A stretch of 10,955 bases of DNA from an uncultured Acholeplasmataceae bacterium (GTDB taxonomy: Bacteria > Bacillota_I > Bacilli_A > Acholeplasmatales > Acholeplasmataceae), in NCBI GenBank assembly GCA_937983315.1, contig CALKAH010000124.1:1-10955 (forward strand), in the 5' to 3' direction. Below the pieces are notes generated by a model. It had not been told where the DNA came from. It was given only the letters and a program-made list of their open reading frames with translations, and did not search any database. The translations under genes and the position numbers were made by a program. Below are positions 5,384 through 10,955 of this stretch, piece by piece. Every line of letters begins with the position of its first letter. Position 1 is the first letter of the stretch.

Positions 5384-6361
5384 GTGCGAATTTTAAACAC
5401 AACAATTAAAATGACTTTAGTCGGTGTGATCACAAGTTTGATTGCACGCGCTTTAGGGATTGATTACTGGCTGACAGCAGGGATTGTTGCCATCTTATCG
5501 ATTTCACTTACCAAACGAGATTCCATCACCTCATCGCTTCGTCGTGTGGTGGATGCCATTTTTGGATTGATGTTATCGACACTCATGTTTATTGCTTTTG
5601 GTTATACCTTCCTTGTCTTTTCAATCTTTACATTTCTCTTTGTCTACGTATCATTCAAACTCAAACTACAAGAAGGTATTATTTTATCACTCGTTTTAGT
5701 CTCTCATCTCTTAATCGAAGAAGCTTTCAATTTCAACATGATTGGTAACGAACTTGCCATTTTATTTATTGCGGTTGGGGTTGCGATGATTATCAATACT
5801 TTTTATCCCCAATCATCTGAAAAGGTACTTGATCGACATGTACAATCCGTCGATCAATTGATTAGAGATCATTTATTTATGCTTTCACTTTTATTAAAAG
5901 ATCCTGAGTATCATGAAGAGTATTATCGCCATTATGCGATGCTTGATCGAAAGATACAATCGACGATCGATGAAGTTGAACTGGTTGATAAAGACTTACT
6001 CTTTCAAAATGACCATTCCTACCTCGCCTATTTTCATATGCGAAAAGAACAATCATCTTATATCAGACATATGTATCAGCATGCTTTAAAAATCAAAGCC
6101 CTTCATCCTTTTGCACAAGAAATATCTGAATATGTCAAAACATTAGCGAACGACATCGGGCTCTATGATCGTGCAACTGGACAACTCAAAAGACTCGATC
6201 TTCTCATGCAGCACTATAAACAGGCACAACTCCCTCAAACACGTGATGAATTTGAACTCAGAGCATCCTTATATCAGATCATGCAAGAGATTGAATCGTT
6301 CTTACTGGTTAAAGTTGACTTTCATCACAGTTATCCTGATTTTGGTCATCCACGCTCCTAA
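5384..6361 (+). CDS. Aromatic acid exporter (ArAE_1/DUF939) family membrane protein
   Basis: 325 aa. The N-terminal 140 residues hold about six membrane helices (near 9-27, 29-46, 57-75, 76-93, 97-112, 122-140), with the family TKRDSITSSLRR loop (43-54) after helix 2. Residues 145-325 form a cytoplasmic, charged, helical domain as in the ArAE_1 C-terminal region. The family is named for aromatic carboxylic acid efflux by analogy with E. coli AaeB, but the substrates of Bacillota members are untested. The start is GTG 5384: GAGG (5373-5376) lies 7 bases upstream and overlaps the TGA of ntdP, so translation is likely coupled. The nonsense codon in ntdP stops ribosomes over 230 bases earlier and could lower its expression. 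The stop codon overlaps a short terminator. Confidence 0.85.
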   Translation: MRILNTTIKMTLVGVITSLIARALGIDYWLTAGIVAILSISLTKRDSITSSLRRVVDAIFGLMLSTLMFIAFGYTFLVFSIFTFLFVYVSFKLKLQEGIILSLVLVSHLLIEEAFNFNMIGNELAILFIAVGVAMIINTFYPQSSEKVLDRHVQSVDQLIRDHLFMLSLLLKDPEYHEEYYRHYAMLDRKIQSTIDEVELVDKDLLFQNDHSYLAYFHMRKEQSSYIRHMYQHALKIKALHPFAQEISEYVKTLANDIGLYDRATGQLKRLDLLMQHYKQAQLPQTRDEFELRASLYQIMQEIESFLLVKVDFHHSYPDFGHPRS

Positions 6362-6373
6362 GGGAGTTTTTTT
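6354..6373 (+). terminator. Short Rho-independent terminator of the ntdP-ArAE operon
   Basis: CTCC (6355-6358), loop TAAG (6359-6362), GGAG (6363-6366), with a flanking G-T pair, then seven T (6367-6373). The loop contains the TAA stop of the ArAE gene. The stem is short but GC-rich and the U-tract is good. Confidence 0.6.
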
Positions 6374-6384
6374 AATGCCTTTCG

Positions 6385-6438
6385 TTTTGGTTATCGATCT
6401 CACTTTGATAGAATAGTGATAGAGTATAATCAAAGGAG
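6385..6438 (+). promoter_or_regulatory. Candidate promoter and RBS of the first eight-helix membrane protein
   Basis: Extended -10 TGA-TAGAAT (6406-6414) with -35-like TTGGTT (6387-6392, 16-base spacer); the start would fall near 6421, leaving the strong AAAGGAG (6432-6438) site intact, 8 bases before ATG 6447. A perfect TATAAT at 6425-6430 is also present but would start transcription within or past the ribosome site. Confidence 0.45.
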
Positions 6439-6446
6439 ATCTTCAT

Positions 6447-7136
6447 ATGAAATTCATTAAAAACTTCAGAAATCTATTCCCAAGTCTTGTGACAACCATC
6501 ATTGTGGTTGCAATTACGCTTTACACGTTTTATCAAAACATTGGAGGAATCAATATCTTTGATCGTCTTGCCAATGTGTTTCCTGTCGTTTTAGTGGGTA
6601 TCGCGATTATTGGTCTTACACTGGCTAAACAGTCGTTAGCATCCCATATCTTGTTACTGCTTACATCCTATTTAGCATCTGGACGTGCATTACTGGTTGC
6701 GATCACATCATTTAATTTTGAAACATTCAGTTTTGATGCCGTGTGGACCGTGGGTTTAATTCTGGATGCCATCATCTTCGTGTATTTAGCTTTATATGTC
6801 TTATCATTTATCTTAGATGGTCAGTTCAAAGCGAAGTTATCATCAAGTCCTGTGTTAACATCGGCACTCATTGCATTCTTGTTTTTCTATTTTAGAGATG
6901 GATTTTCTATCGCTGTTTTAAAGATTTTACCTGCAGTGATTGCACTGATGTTTGGTTCATCACTTTATGCGATAGTCTTATTATTAGCAGGAGTGGTTGA
7001 TGTACCCTTCCGTTTGTTAAGTTTACTCGTTGAAGGACATCTGTTCCATCAAACACTCGGATATTATCTCTTCGCACTCTTTGCACTCTATTTAATTTAT
7101 GGAGCGATAAAAGGAATTCTAAAACATCGAGGTTAA
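6447..7136 (+). CDS. Eight-helix integral membrane protein with internal duplication, unknown function (paralogue A)
   Basis: 229 aa and almost entirely hydrophobic, with about eight membrane helices (near 12-31, 43-62, 66-88, 99-125, 134-150, 152-170, 172-194, 203-222). I do not recognise a named family. The gene at 8705-9430 is a clear paralogue: the regions YLALYVLSFILDG...FRDGFS and YLGSMILSFLLNE...LDNGFA align without large gaps to the C-terminus. Residues 14-120 and 136-224 also resemble each other (TLYTFYQN against FFYFRDG; LASHILLLLTSYLASGRALL against YAIVLLLAGVVDVPFRLL), which suggests a tandem duplication of a four-helix unit. ATG 6447 has AAAGGAG at good spacing. It has its own promoter and a terminator at 7169-7200. 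No catalytic or transport motif is visible. Confidence 0.75.
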   Translation: MKFIKNFRNLFPSLVTTIIVVAITLYTFYQNIGGINIFDRLANVFPVVLVGIAIIGLTLAKQSLASHILLLLTSYLASGRALLVAITSFNFETFSFDAVWTVGLILDAIIFVYLALYVLSFILDGQFKAKLSSSPVLTSALIAFLFFYFRDGFSIAVLKILPAVIALMFGSSLYAIVLLLAGVVDVPFRLLSLLVEGHLFHQTLGYYLFALFALYLIYGAIKGILKHRG

Positions 7137-7168
7137 GTTATATAGAATATCGATTTAACATTAGCTAT

Positions 7169-7200
7169 AAAAAAAGACGTATTCCATACGTTTTTTTGTT
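7169..7200 (+). terminator. Rho-independent terminator after paralogue A
   Basis: A-run (7169-7175), ACGTAT (7177-7182), loop TCC, ATACGT (7186-7191), then seven T (7191-7197) and a further TGTTTTT. The flanking A-run can lengthen the stem past a bulged G. It isolates paralogue A from the lipoprotein gene. Confidence 0.85.
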
Positions 7201-7247
7201 TTTAGTGCAAAAACATGTGATTATGCAAAATTATTAAAAATTAAGTA

Positions 7248-7296
7248 TTGATAAATTAAGTTATTCGTGATATATTTAAATTATAAAAAGGGGGGG
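7248..7296 (+). promoter_or_regulatory. Promoter and G7 ribosome site of the RCC1 lipoprotein gene
   Basis: TTGATA (7248-7253), exact 17-base spacer, TATATT (7271-7276), with TGA extension (7268-7270). The start falls near 7283. The ribosome site is a run of seven G (7290-7296), 7 bases before ATG 7304. A homopolymeric G tract as the Shine-Dalgarno is unusual and prone to slippage. Confidence 0.8.
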
Positions 7297-7303
7297 ACAA
7301 TCC

Positions 7304-8584
7304 ATGAAACGTCTCGTATTATTGAGTTTATTTGTTTTATTTTTAGCCGGTTGTGTGAGCCAGGCAAATGACATAACATCACTGCCATCGATTGAAGAGA
7401 ACAACGATCCATTCATCAAAGAACCAAGAGATATCTATCATCGACTGGCTGGAGGACCTACTTTCTCATTATATATCGACGAGTTAGGTAGACTTTTCGG
7501 ATGGGGACAACCCACATATGGTATCCTTGCACACGAATCTCAGCCTGATACACTTTATTCAGAACCCATCTTACTTCAACACTATTTTGATCTTGAAGAT
7601 GATGAAAAATTTCTCTCCATAGTAGCTGGTGGAAACCATGCTCTTGCATTAACTTCGCATCATCGACTTTTAGCATGGGGGAGTAATCTTTTAGGACAGA
7701 TAGGAAACCATAAAGAACAAGAGATCATCTTTAATCCTATAGATATTACAGAACAACTCAATCTTTCTGCTAATGAGACCATTAGTCAAATGTTTGCCGG
7801 TGACTATTTCAATATCATACTAACATCGAATCATCGATTACTTGGATGGGGTAACAATACGAATCTCGAACTTGGGACAACTAGTTTTGACGAAGACTTT
7901 TATGTATGGAAAAGAGTGACTTCGCCCATCGATTTGACGACATATCTCAATTTATCAGATGATGATCATGTGATGTTTCTTGGGCATTTTTATACGATTA
8001 CATCGCGTCATCGTGTGATTGCATGGTCTGATGCTGCAAAGAAAGGAACTGAATTCGATGGGCATTTTAGAGACATCACTGAAGAAATATCACTTGATCA
8101 AGATGAGTATATTGCGTCGATCTTCTCAAACACAAATATCATGTTAACATCTCAAAACCGACTCATTATTCCATCATTTATTGAACCTGGACATCAAGCA
8201 TCCTATTTCTTATATGAATTAGAACATACACATGCTTTCCAACATGTCAAAGTGAATGATGGGCATATGGTTATGATCACTGCAGATCAAGTGGTTTACG
8301 GATTTGGTATGAATACTCATGGACAACTTGGTACAGGTGATACCGCTGAGCGAGGTGATATTGATTGTTCAGAACCCAATCAAATCAAATTTATATTTGA
8401 AGTACTTGATTGGACAAATAACATAAGTCTAGATGACTTGTGGATTGAGATCAATCTTGAAAGAAACCATACCATGTTACTCACATCGAATAATCTGCTT
8501 TACGCCTGGGGAAATAATACATATGGACAACTAGGATTGAATGATTTCACTCCTCGATATGTACCAACGTTGATGAATGACTAA
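7304..8584 (+). CDS. RCC1-repeat beta-propeller lipoprotein
   Basis: 426 aa. A lipoprotein signal peptide opens the protein (MKRLVLLSLFVLFLAGC; lipobox LAGC with Cys17 as the lipidated residue), so the mature protein is anchored on the outer face of the membrane. The rest is a run of RCC1 repeats of about 55-60 residues, each with GG/GxxHxhhLTSxxRLhxWGxN: WGQ at 67, WGSN at 125, WGNN at 182, WSD at 241, a degenerate unit near 270-290, FGMN at 334 and WGNN at 402. Seven units match the seven blades of an RCC1 propeller. Units 4 and 5 have lost the WGxN core. RCC1 propellers bind proteins; the eukaryotic nucleotide-exchange role is not implied for an extracellular bacterial form, where adhesion or surface binding is more likely. 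It lies between two paralogous membrane proteins. No terminator is clear after it. Confidence 0.88.
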   Translation: MKRLVLLSLFVLFLAGCVSQANDITSLPSIEENNDPFIKEPRDIYHRLAGGPTFSLYIDELGRLFGWGQPTYGILAHESQPDTLYSEPILLQHYFDLEDDEKFLSIVAGGNHALALTSHHRLLAWGSNLLGQIGNHKEQEIIFNPIDITEQLNLSANETISQMFAGDYFNIILTSNHRLLGWGNNTNLELGTTSFDEDFYVWKRVTSPIDLTTYLNLSDDDHVMFLGHFYTITSRHRVIAWSDAAKKGTEFDGHFRDITEEISLDQDEYIASIFSNTNIMLTSQNRLIIPSFIEPGHQASYFLYELEHTHAFQHVKVNDGHMVMITADQVVYGFGMNTHGQLGTGDTAERGDIDCSEPNQIKFIFEVLDWTNNISLDDLWIEINLERNHTMLLTSNNLLYAWGNNTYGQLGLNDFTPRYVPTLMND

Positions 8585-8643
8585 AAGATGAATCGCATAA
8601 CCATTCTACACACTTATTTTGCTTAACTTCATTCATATGGATG

Positions 8644-8698
8644 ATAACAAATTTATGTAAAAGCATTATAATGAGGTTAAATAGACGTAGAAATGAGG
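8644..8698 (+). promoter_or_regulatory. Promoter and RBS of the second eight-helix membrane protein
   Basis: Consensus -10 TATAAT (8667-8672); -35 weak (ATAACA, 8644-8649, 17-base spacer). The start would be near 8679. GAGG (8695-8698) is 6 bases from ATG 8705, which decides the start over the upstream in-frame ATG at 8693. Confidence 0.6.
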
Positions 8699-8704
8699 GA
8701 TTGT

Positions 8705-9430
8705 ATGTTCGCTTTTGTGAAGTCGTTATCGACAAAGATCAATCATCAAATGCAAATGATTGGTCTAGTAGTTCTATCCATGATTGGGCTCTATCTTTAT
8801 GTCGATGGAGCAGATGATGTCTTGGAAGTGATTCAAGATTTACTTCCTATTTTACTCATCTTAGGAGCGGTTTGGTTATTATTCTTGAATAAGAAACCAT
8901 TAGCTGCTCATGCTGTGTTATTCTTGGTTGTTTTCGCAAACGGTTTAAACAATTTTCTCAACTGGATTTTCTCCTATCACTTTTTCTTTGAAGAATTCCT
9001 AGTTGACTTTTCGATTAATACCTTACTGATCTTACTGGCTTGTCTCTATTTGGGTTCAATGATCCTATCGTTCTTACTGAATGAAGGATATAAAGTTGAA
9101 ATCAAAAATCCAGGTATGCCTTTACTCTTATTACTCTTTGCATTATATATCTATCTTGATAATGGATTTGCATCGCTCATCTTTGTTAGTATCTATGTTT
9201 ACCTCGCATTCAGCGCTAAACAACCCGTTGCTGCGTTGGCACTGATGTTATGCAATGTGATTACCGTACCTTTTATTATCGTACGTCGTTTTATTGATGA
9301 AGCAGCTAAGTTTACAACGATCTATAACTGGATTTTAGATGCATTTGCAATCTTTTTAATCTATTTAATTATCGTTAACCTCTTACCTGCCTTAAAGAAA
9401 CCTAAAGAACTGATTCAACCACAACAATAA
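8705..9430 (+). CDS. Eight-helix integral membrane protein with internal duplication, unknown function (paralogue B)
   Basis: 241 aa from ATG 8705 (GAGG 6 bases upstream; an in-frame ATG at 8693 would overlap that ribosome site and add four residues). Like paralogue A it has about eight membrane helices and a short charged tail (KKPKELIQPQQ). The internal duplication is easier to see here: GLYLYVDGADDVL in the first half matches ALYIYLDNGFASL in the second, and NKKPLAAHAVLFL matches AKQPVAALALMLC at the same distance. The motif (A/N)K(K/Q)-x-hAA/AS-(H) is shared with AKQSLASHILLLL of paralogue A. No transporter or enzyme family was recognised. It ends in a hairpin terminator shared with the convergent antiporter gene. 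Confidence 0.75.
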   Translation: MFAFVKSLSTKINHQMQMIGLVVLSMIGLYLYVDGADDVLEVIQDLLPILLILGAVWLLFLNKKPLAAHAVLFLVVFANGLNNFLNWIFSYHFFFEEFLVDFSINTLLILLACLYLGSMILSFLLNEGYKVEIKNPGMPLLLLLFALYIYLDNGFASLIFVSIYVYLAFSAKQPVAALALMLCNVITVPFIIVRRFIDEAAKFTTIYNWILDAFAIFLIYLIIVNLLPALKKPKELIQPQQ

Positions 9431-9437
9431 AAAAAAG

Positions 9438-9465
9438 AAGGGGTGCTCAAAATTGAGCATCCCTT
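9438..9465. terminator. Bidirectional terminator between paralogue B and the antiporter gene
   Basis: AAGGGGTGCTCAA (9438-9450) pairs with TTGAGCATCCCTT (9453-9465) with one G-T pair. T-runs flank both sides: TTTTT (9464-9468) for the + strand, and on the - strand TT-C-TTTTTT beyond the stem. Only two bases separate the arms, so the innermost pairs will open. The + strand T-run reaches into the antiporter stop codon (9467-9469). Confidence 0.85.
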
Positions 9466-9466
9466 T

Positions 9467-10678
9467 TTAATGACCGGATGAAGGTTCAAGTAATTCTTCA
9501 ATTTCAGGTAAAGCGTTGATTTCACCTGCTTTAGAGATGGAAATCTTCGCGAAGATGGGACCAAACGTTTCATAAACTAAAACGGATGCCATAATAATCG
9601 TTGTTAATTCAACCGCATATTGGGGTAACTGTTGCATGACAATGACGGATAACCCAATGGAAATCCCTCCTTGCGGAAGAAGTGCAATCCCCAGCCATTT
9701 TTGAACTTGAGGTTCTGCTTTAACCGATTTCGCACCAACAAATGCACCAAGAATCTTACCCGAAGCACGTGCGGCAATGTAACCAAGACCAGCGATACCA
9801 ACAGATTTTAAAATCGCGATATCAAGGCTAGCACCGGCAAGTGTGAAGAAAAGCACATAGAAGATGGGAACGAAGTCGTTGACGGCTGAGAAACTTCTAC
9901 TTGCAAACTTGCGTAAGTTAGCAAGAGTAGCTCCCATCATGATATTGGCGAGTAGTGGTGATAAGTTAAGCCACATCGCTATTCCAGCGGCTAAACCGAC
10001 AAAGAATACGGTTTTGATCTGCAATTCATCTTTTGGATCAATCTTTTTGGTTAAGAAGGATAAGATAATACCTAAACCAAGACCTAATCCAAGTGAACCG
10101 ATGATTTCAAGGAGTGGAACACCGATGATGGTGAAGATTGAAAAATCTTGACCACTCACTAATATTTTTGCAATCGAGATGGCAATACCAAATGCCATAA
10201 TGCCGTAAACATCATCAAGTGCAACAACAGGTAAAATGGTTTTTGTCACAGGACCATAAGCACGGTATTGACGGATGACCATGATCGTTGCTGCTGGGGC
10301 AGTTGCAGCTGACATGGATGCTATAACCATCGAGAAAGCTAAGGGGAAGTCGAAGATAAAGAACATGACCGAGAACACAACAGTGATCGCACCCACCACT
10401 TCAGCAAGTGTGATGATGGCAATTTTTTTTCCCATCGCAATAATATCTTTAAGCATGAATTCACTACCAATCCCAAAAGCAATGAAAGAGAGTGTCAATT
10501 CACTGATAATTTCAAAGGATTCTGCTTCCTCACGACTCACAAATTCAAATAAAGAAGGTCCTAAGAAAAGACCAGCAATCAAGTAACCCGAAACACTGGG
10601 TAACTTGAGCCATTTAGCAATTTTACCAAAAATAAAACCAACGACAAGGATCAAACTGAGTTTCAAAATAACGTTCAT
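9467..10678 (-). CDS. CPA-type cation:proton antiporter (Na+/H+ exchanger domain)
   Basis: 403 aa with about 12-13 membrane helices. The family signature is clear: KLPSVSGYLIAGLFLGPSLF (25-44), FIAFGIGSEF (65-74), ASMSAATAPAAT (120-131) in the broken-helix region, and VALDDVYGIMAFG (152-164), whose paired Asp (155-156) is the ion-binding site of proton antiporters. The protein ends shortly after the membrane domain and has no RCK/KTN or CBS domain, so c-di-AMP control would act on the RNA rather than on the protein. ATG 10678 is preceded on the - strand by AAAAGGGG, 8 bases upstream. A ydaO-type riboswitch lies in its leader, which links it to K+ or osmotic homeostasis. Whether it moves Na+ or K+ cannot be told from sequence. 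Confidence 0.87.
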   Translation of the reverse strand: MNVILKLSLILVVGFIFGKIAKWLKLPSVSGYLIAGLFLGPSLFEFVSREEAESFEIISELTLSFIAFGIGSEFMLKDIIAMGKKIAIITLAEVVGAITVVFSVMFFIFDFPLAFSMVIASMSAATAPAATIMVIRQYRAYGPVTKTILPVVALDDVYGIMAFGIAISIAKILVSGQDFSIFTIIGVPLLEIIGSLGLGLGLGIILSFLTKKIDPKDELQIKTVFFVGLAAGIAMWLNLSPLLANIMMGATLANLRKFASRSFSAVNDFVPIFYVLFFTLAGASLDIAILKSVGIAGLGYIAARASGKILGAFVGAKSVKAEPQVQKWLGIALLPQGGISIGLSVIVMQQLPQYAVELTTIIMASVLVYETFGPIFAKISISKAGEINALPEIEELLEPSSGH

Positions 10679-10694
10679 ACCATATACCCCTTTT

Positions 10695-10734
10695 GTATAA
10701 ATAAAAGCGCATAGCCAATGATGACCATACGCTT
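10695..10734 (-). terminator. Leader terminator of the antiporter gene (riboswitch expression platform)
   Basis: On the - strand AAGCGTAT (10734-10727) pairs with ATGCGCTT (10712-10705) with one G-T pair; an inner GGTC/GGCT stem can close an ATCATT loop. A TTTTATTTAT tail follows. It sits between the aptamer and the gene, 17 bases before the ribosome site, and so can stop transcription within the leader. Its 5' arm abuts or overlaps the 3' edge of the aptamer. Confidence 0.75.
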
Positions 10735-10855
10735 GGTAACTCCTATGAGGTTAGCTGACGGGTTAGGGCTTCCAAGTAGCCCAATCTTAGTGTAAGAATT
10801 CACCCCAGAATACCTGGTTCCCCCACTCATATCATGTGATTCGGAGATTGCGACG
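10728..10855 (-). promoter_or_regulatory. ydaO/yuaA-type c-di-AMP riboswitch
   Basis: Read on the - strand, the leader carries the conserved blocks of the ydaO motif in order: CGCAATCTCCGAATCA (10852-10837), GTGGGGGAACCAGGTATTCT, GGGGTGAATTC, a variable hairpin (GGGCTACTTGGAAGCCC), then AACCCGTCAGCTAACCTC, which is the most diagnostic stretch. This class binds two c-di-AMP molecules and in Bacillus switches genes off when the ligand is high. It precedes a cation antiporter and a terminator, a standard context for this class. I could not pair the P1 stem with certainty, so the exact 5' and 3' limits are approximate. Confidence 0.92.
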
Positions 10856-10860
10856 TGTGA

Positions 10861-10889
10861 ATTATAGCATGAATAAAGAAGATAATCAA
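10861..10889 (-). promoter_or_regulatory. Promoter of the riboswitch-antiporter transcript
   Basis: On the - strand: TTGATT (10884-10889), exact 17-base spacer, TATAAT (10861-10866), with TGC extension just upstream of the -10. Start near 10854, a few bases before the first conserved riboswitch block. Confidence 0.85.
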
Positions 10890-10936
10890 GTGATAAATTA
10901 CGGATTGTTGATAAACGTGAATGGATGCTAAAAAAT

Positions 10937-10955
10937 AAAAAAACCACATCGTGAT
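10937..10955 (-). terminator. Possible 3' half of a terminator cut by the window edge
   Basis: On the - strand ATCACGATGTGG (10955-10944) is followed by seven T (10943-10937) and a further TTTTTT. This is how the descending arm and U-tract of a Rho-independent terminator look; the other arm would lie past the window. It would end a gene to the right on the - strand. Confidence 0.4.

Noticed and set aside
6425..6430. Consensus TATAAT as the -10 of paralogue A
   Set aside because: Transcription would start near 6437 and remove most of the AAAGGAG site at 6432-6438. No good -35 lies 17 bases upstream. The TGA-TAGAAT at 6406-6414 fits better.
9864..10586. Two + strand open frames (9864-10151 and 10275-10586)
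   Set aside because: They are antisense to the well-supported antiporter gene and have low-complexity, non-family translations.
10675..10947. A 90-codon open frame on the - strand upstream of the antiporter
   Set aside because: It runs through the promoter, riboswitch and terminator, has no ribosome site and shows no protein-like pattern. The RNA elements explain the sequence.

Overview
The window reads as a chromosomal segment of a low-GC, wall-less or near-Mollicute Bacillota. It is AT-rich, promoters follow the TTGACA/TATAAT pattern with many extended (TGn) -10 elements, and Shine-Dalgarno sites are strong. TGA is used as a stop (at 113-115 and 5372-5374), which argues against the Mycoplasma code. 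The mix of an RsmH paralogue with an N-terminal extension, an RCC1-repeat lipoprotein, DUF402/NtdP and a c-di-AMP riboswitch fits an Acholeplasma- or Izemoplasma-like lineage, but the genus cannot be fixed from this sequence.

Layout: (1) 1-115, the last 37 codons of a GNAT acetyltransferase (+). (2) 116-562, a non-coding stretch with a duplicated TGTCCT...AGGACA unit inside a larger two-step inverted repeat, a Rho-independent terminator and three more inverted repeats. (3) 563-1612, a stand-alone RsmH-family 16S rRNA methyltransferase (+). (4) 1722-3303, a minus-strand padR-chrA operon (chromate-type transporter) with a clear promoter and a twin palindromic operator over its start site. (5) 3321-3987, a YdeI/OmdA-family gene (-) with its own promoter and terminator. 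(6) 4017-4766, an unrecognised 249-aa protein (+). (7) 4814-6373, a two-gene operon: ntdP (DUF402 nucleotide phosphatase), broken by one in-frame TAA, then a translationally coupled ArAE/DUF939 membrane protein. (8) 6385-9465, two paralogous eight-helix membrane proteins on either side of an RCC1 beta-propeller lipoprotein, each gene with its own promoter. (9) 9467-10889, a minus-strand CPA-type cation:proton antiporter under a ydaO-type (c-di-AMP) riboswitch with a downstream intrinsic terminator and a near-consensus promoter.

Most genes look like independent envelope or transport functions. The points most worth following up are the single nonsense codon in an otherwise intact ntdP, the membrane-protein pair whose members each look like a tandem duplication of a four-helix unit and which enclose a surface propeller lipoprotein, the c-di-AMP riboswitch-antiporter unit, and the structured repeat region at 172-287.
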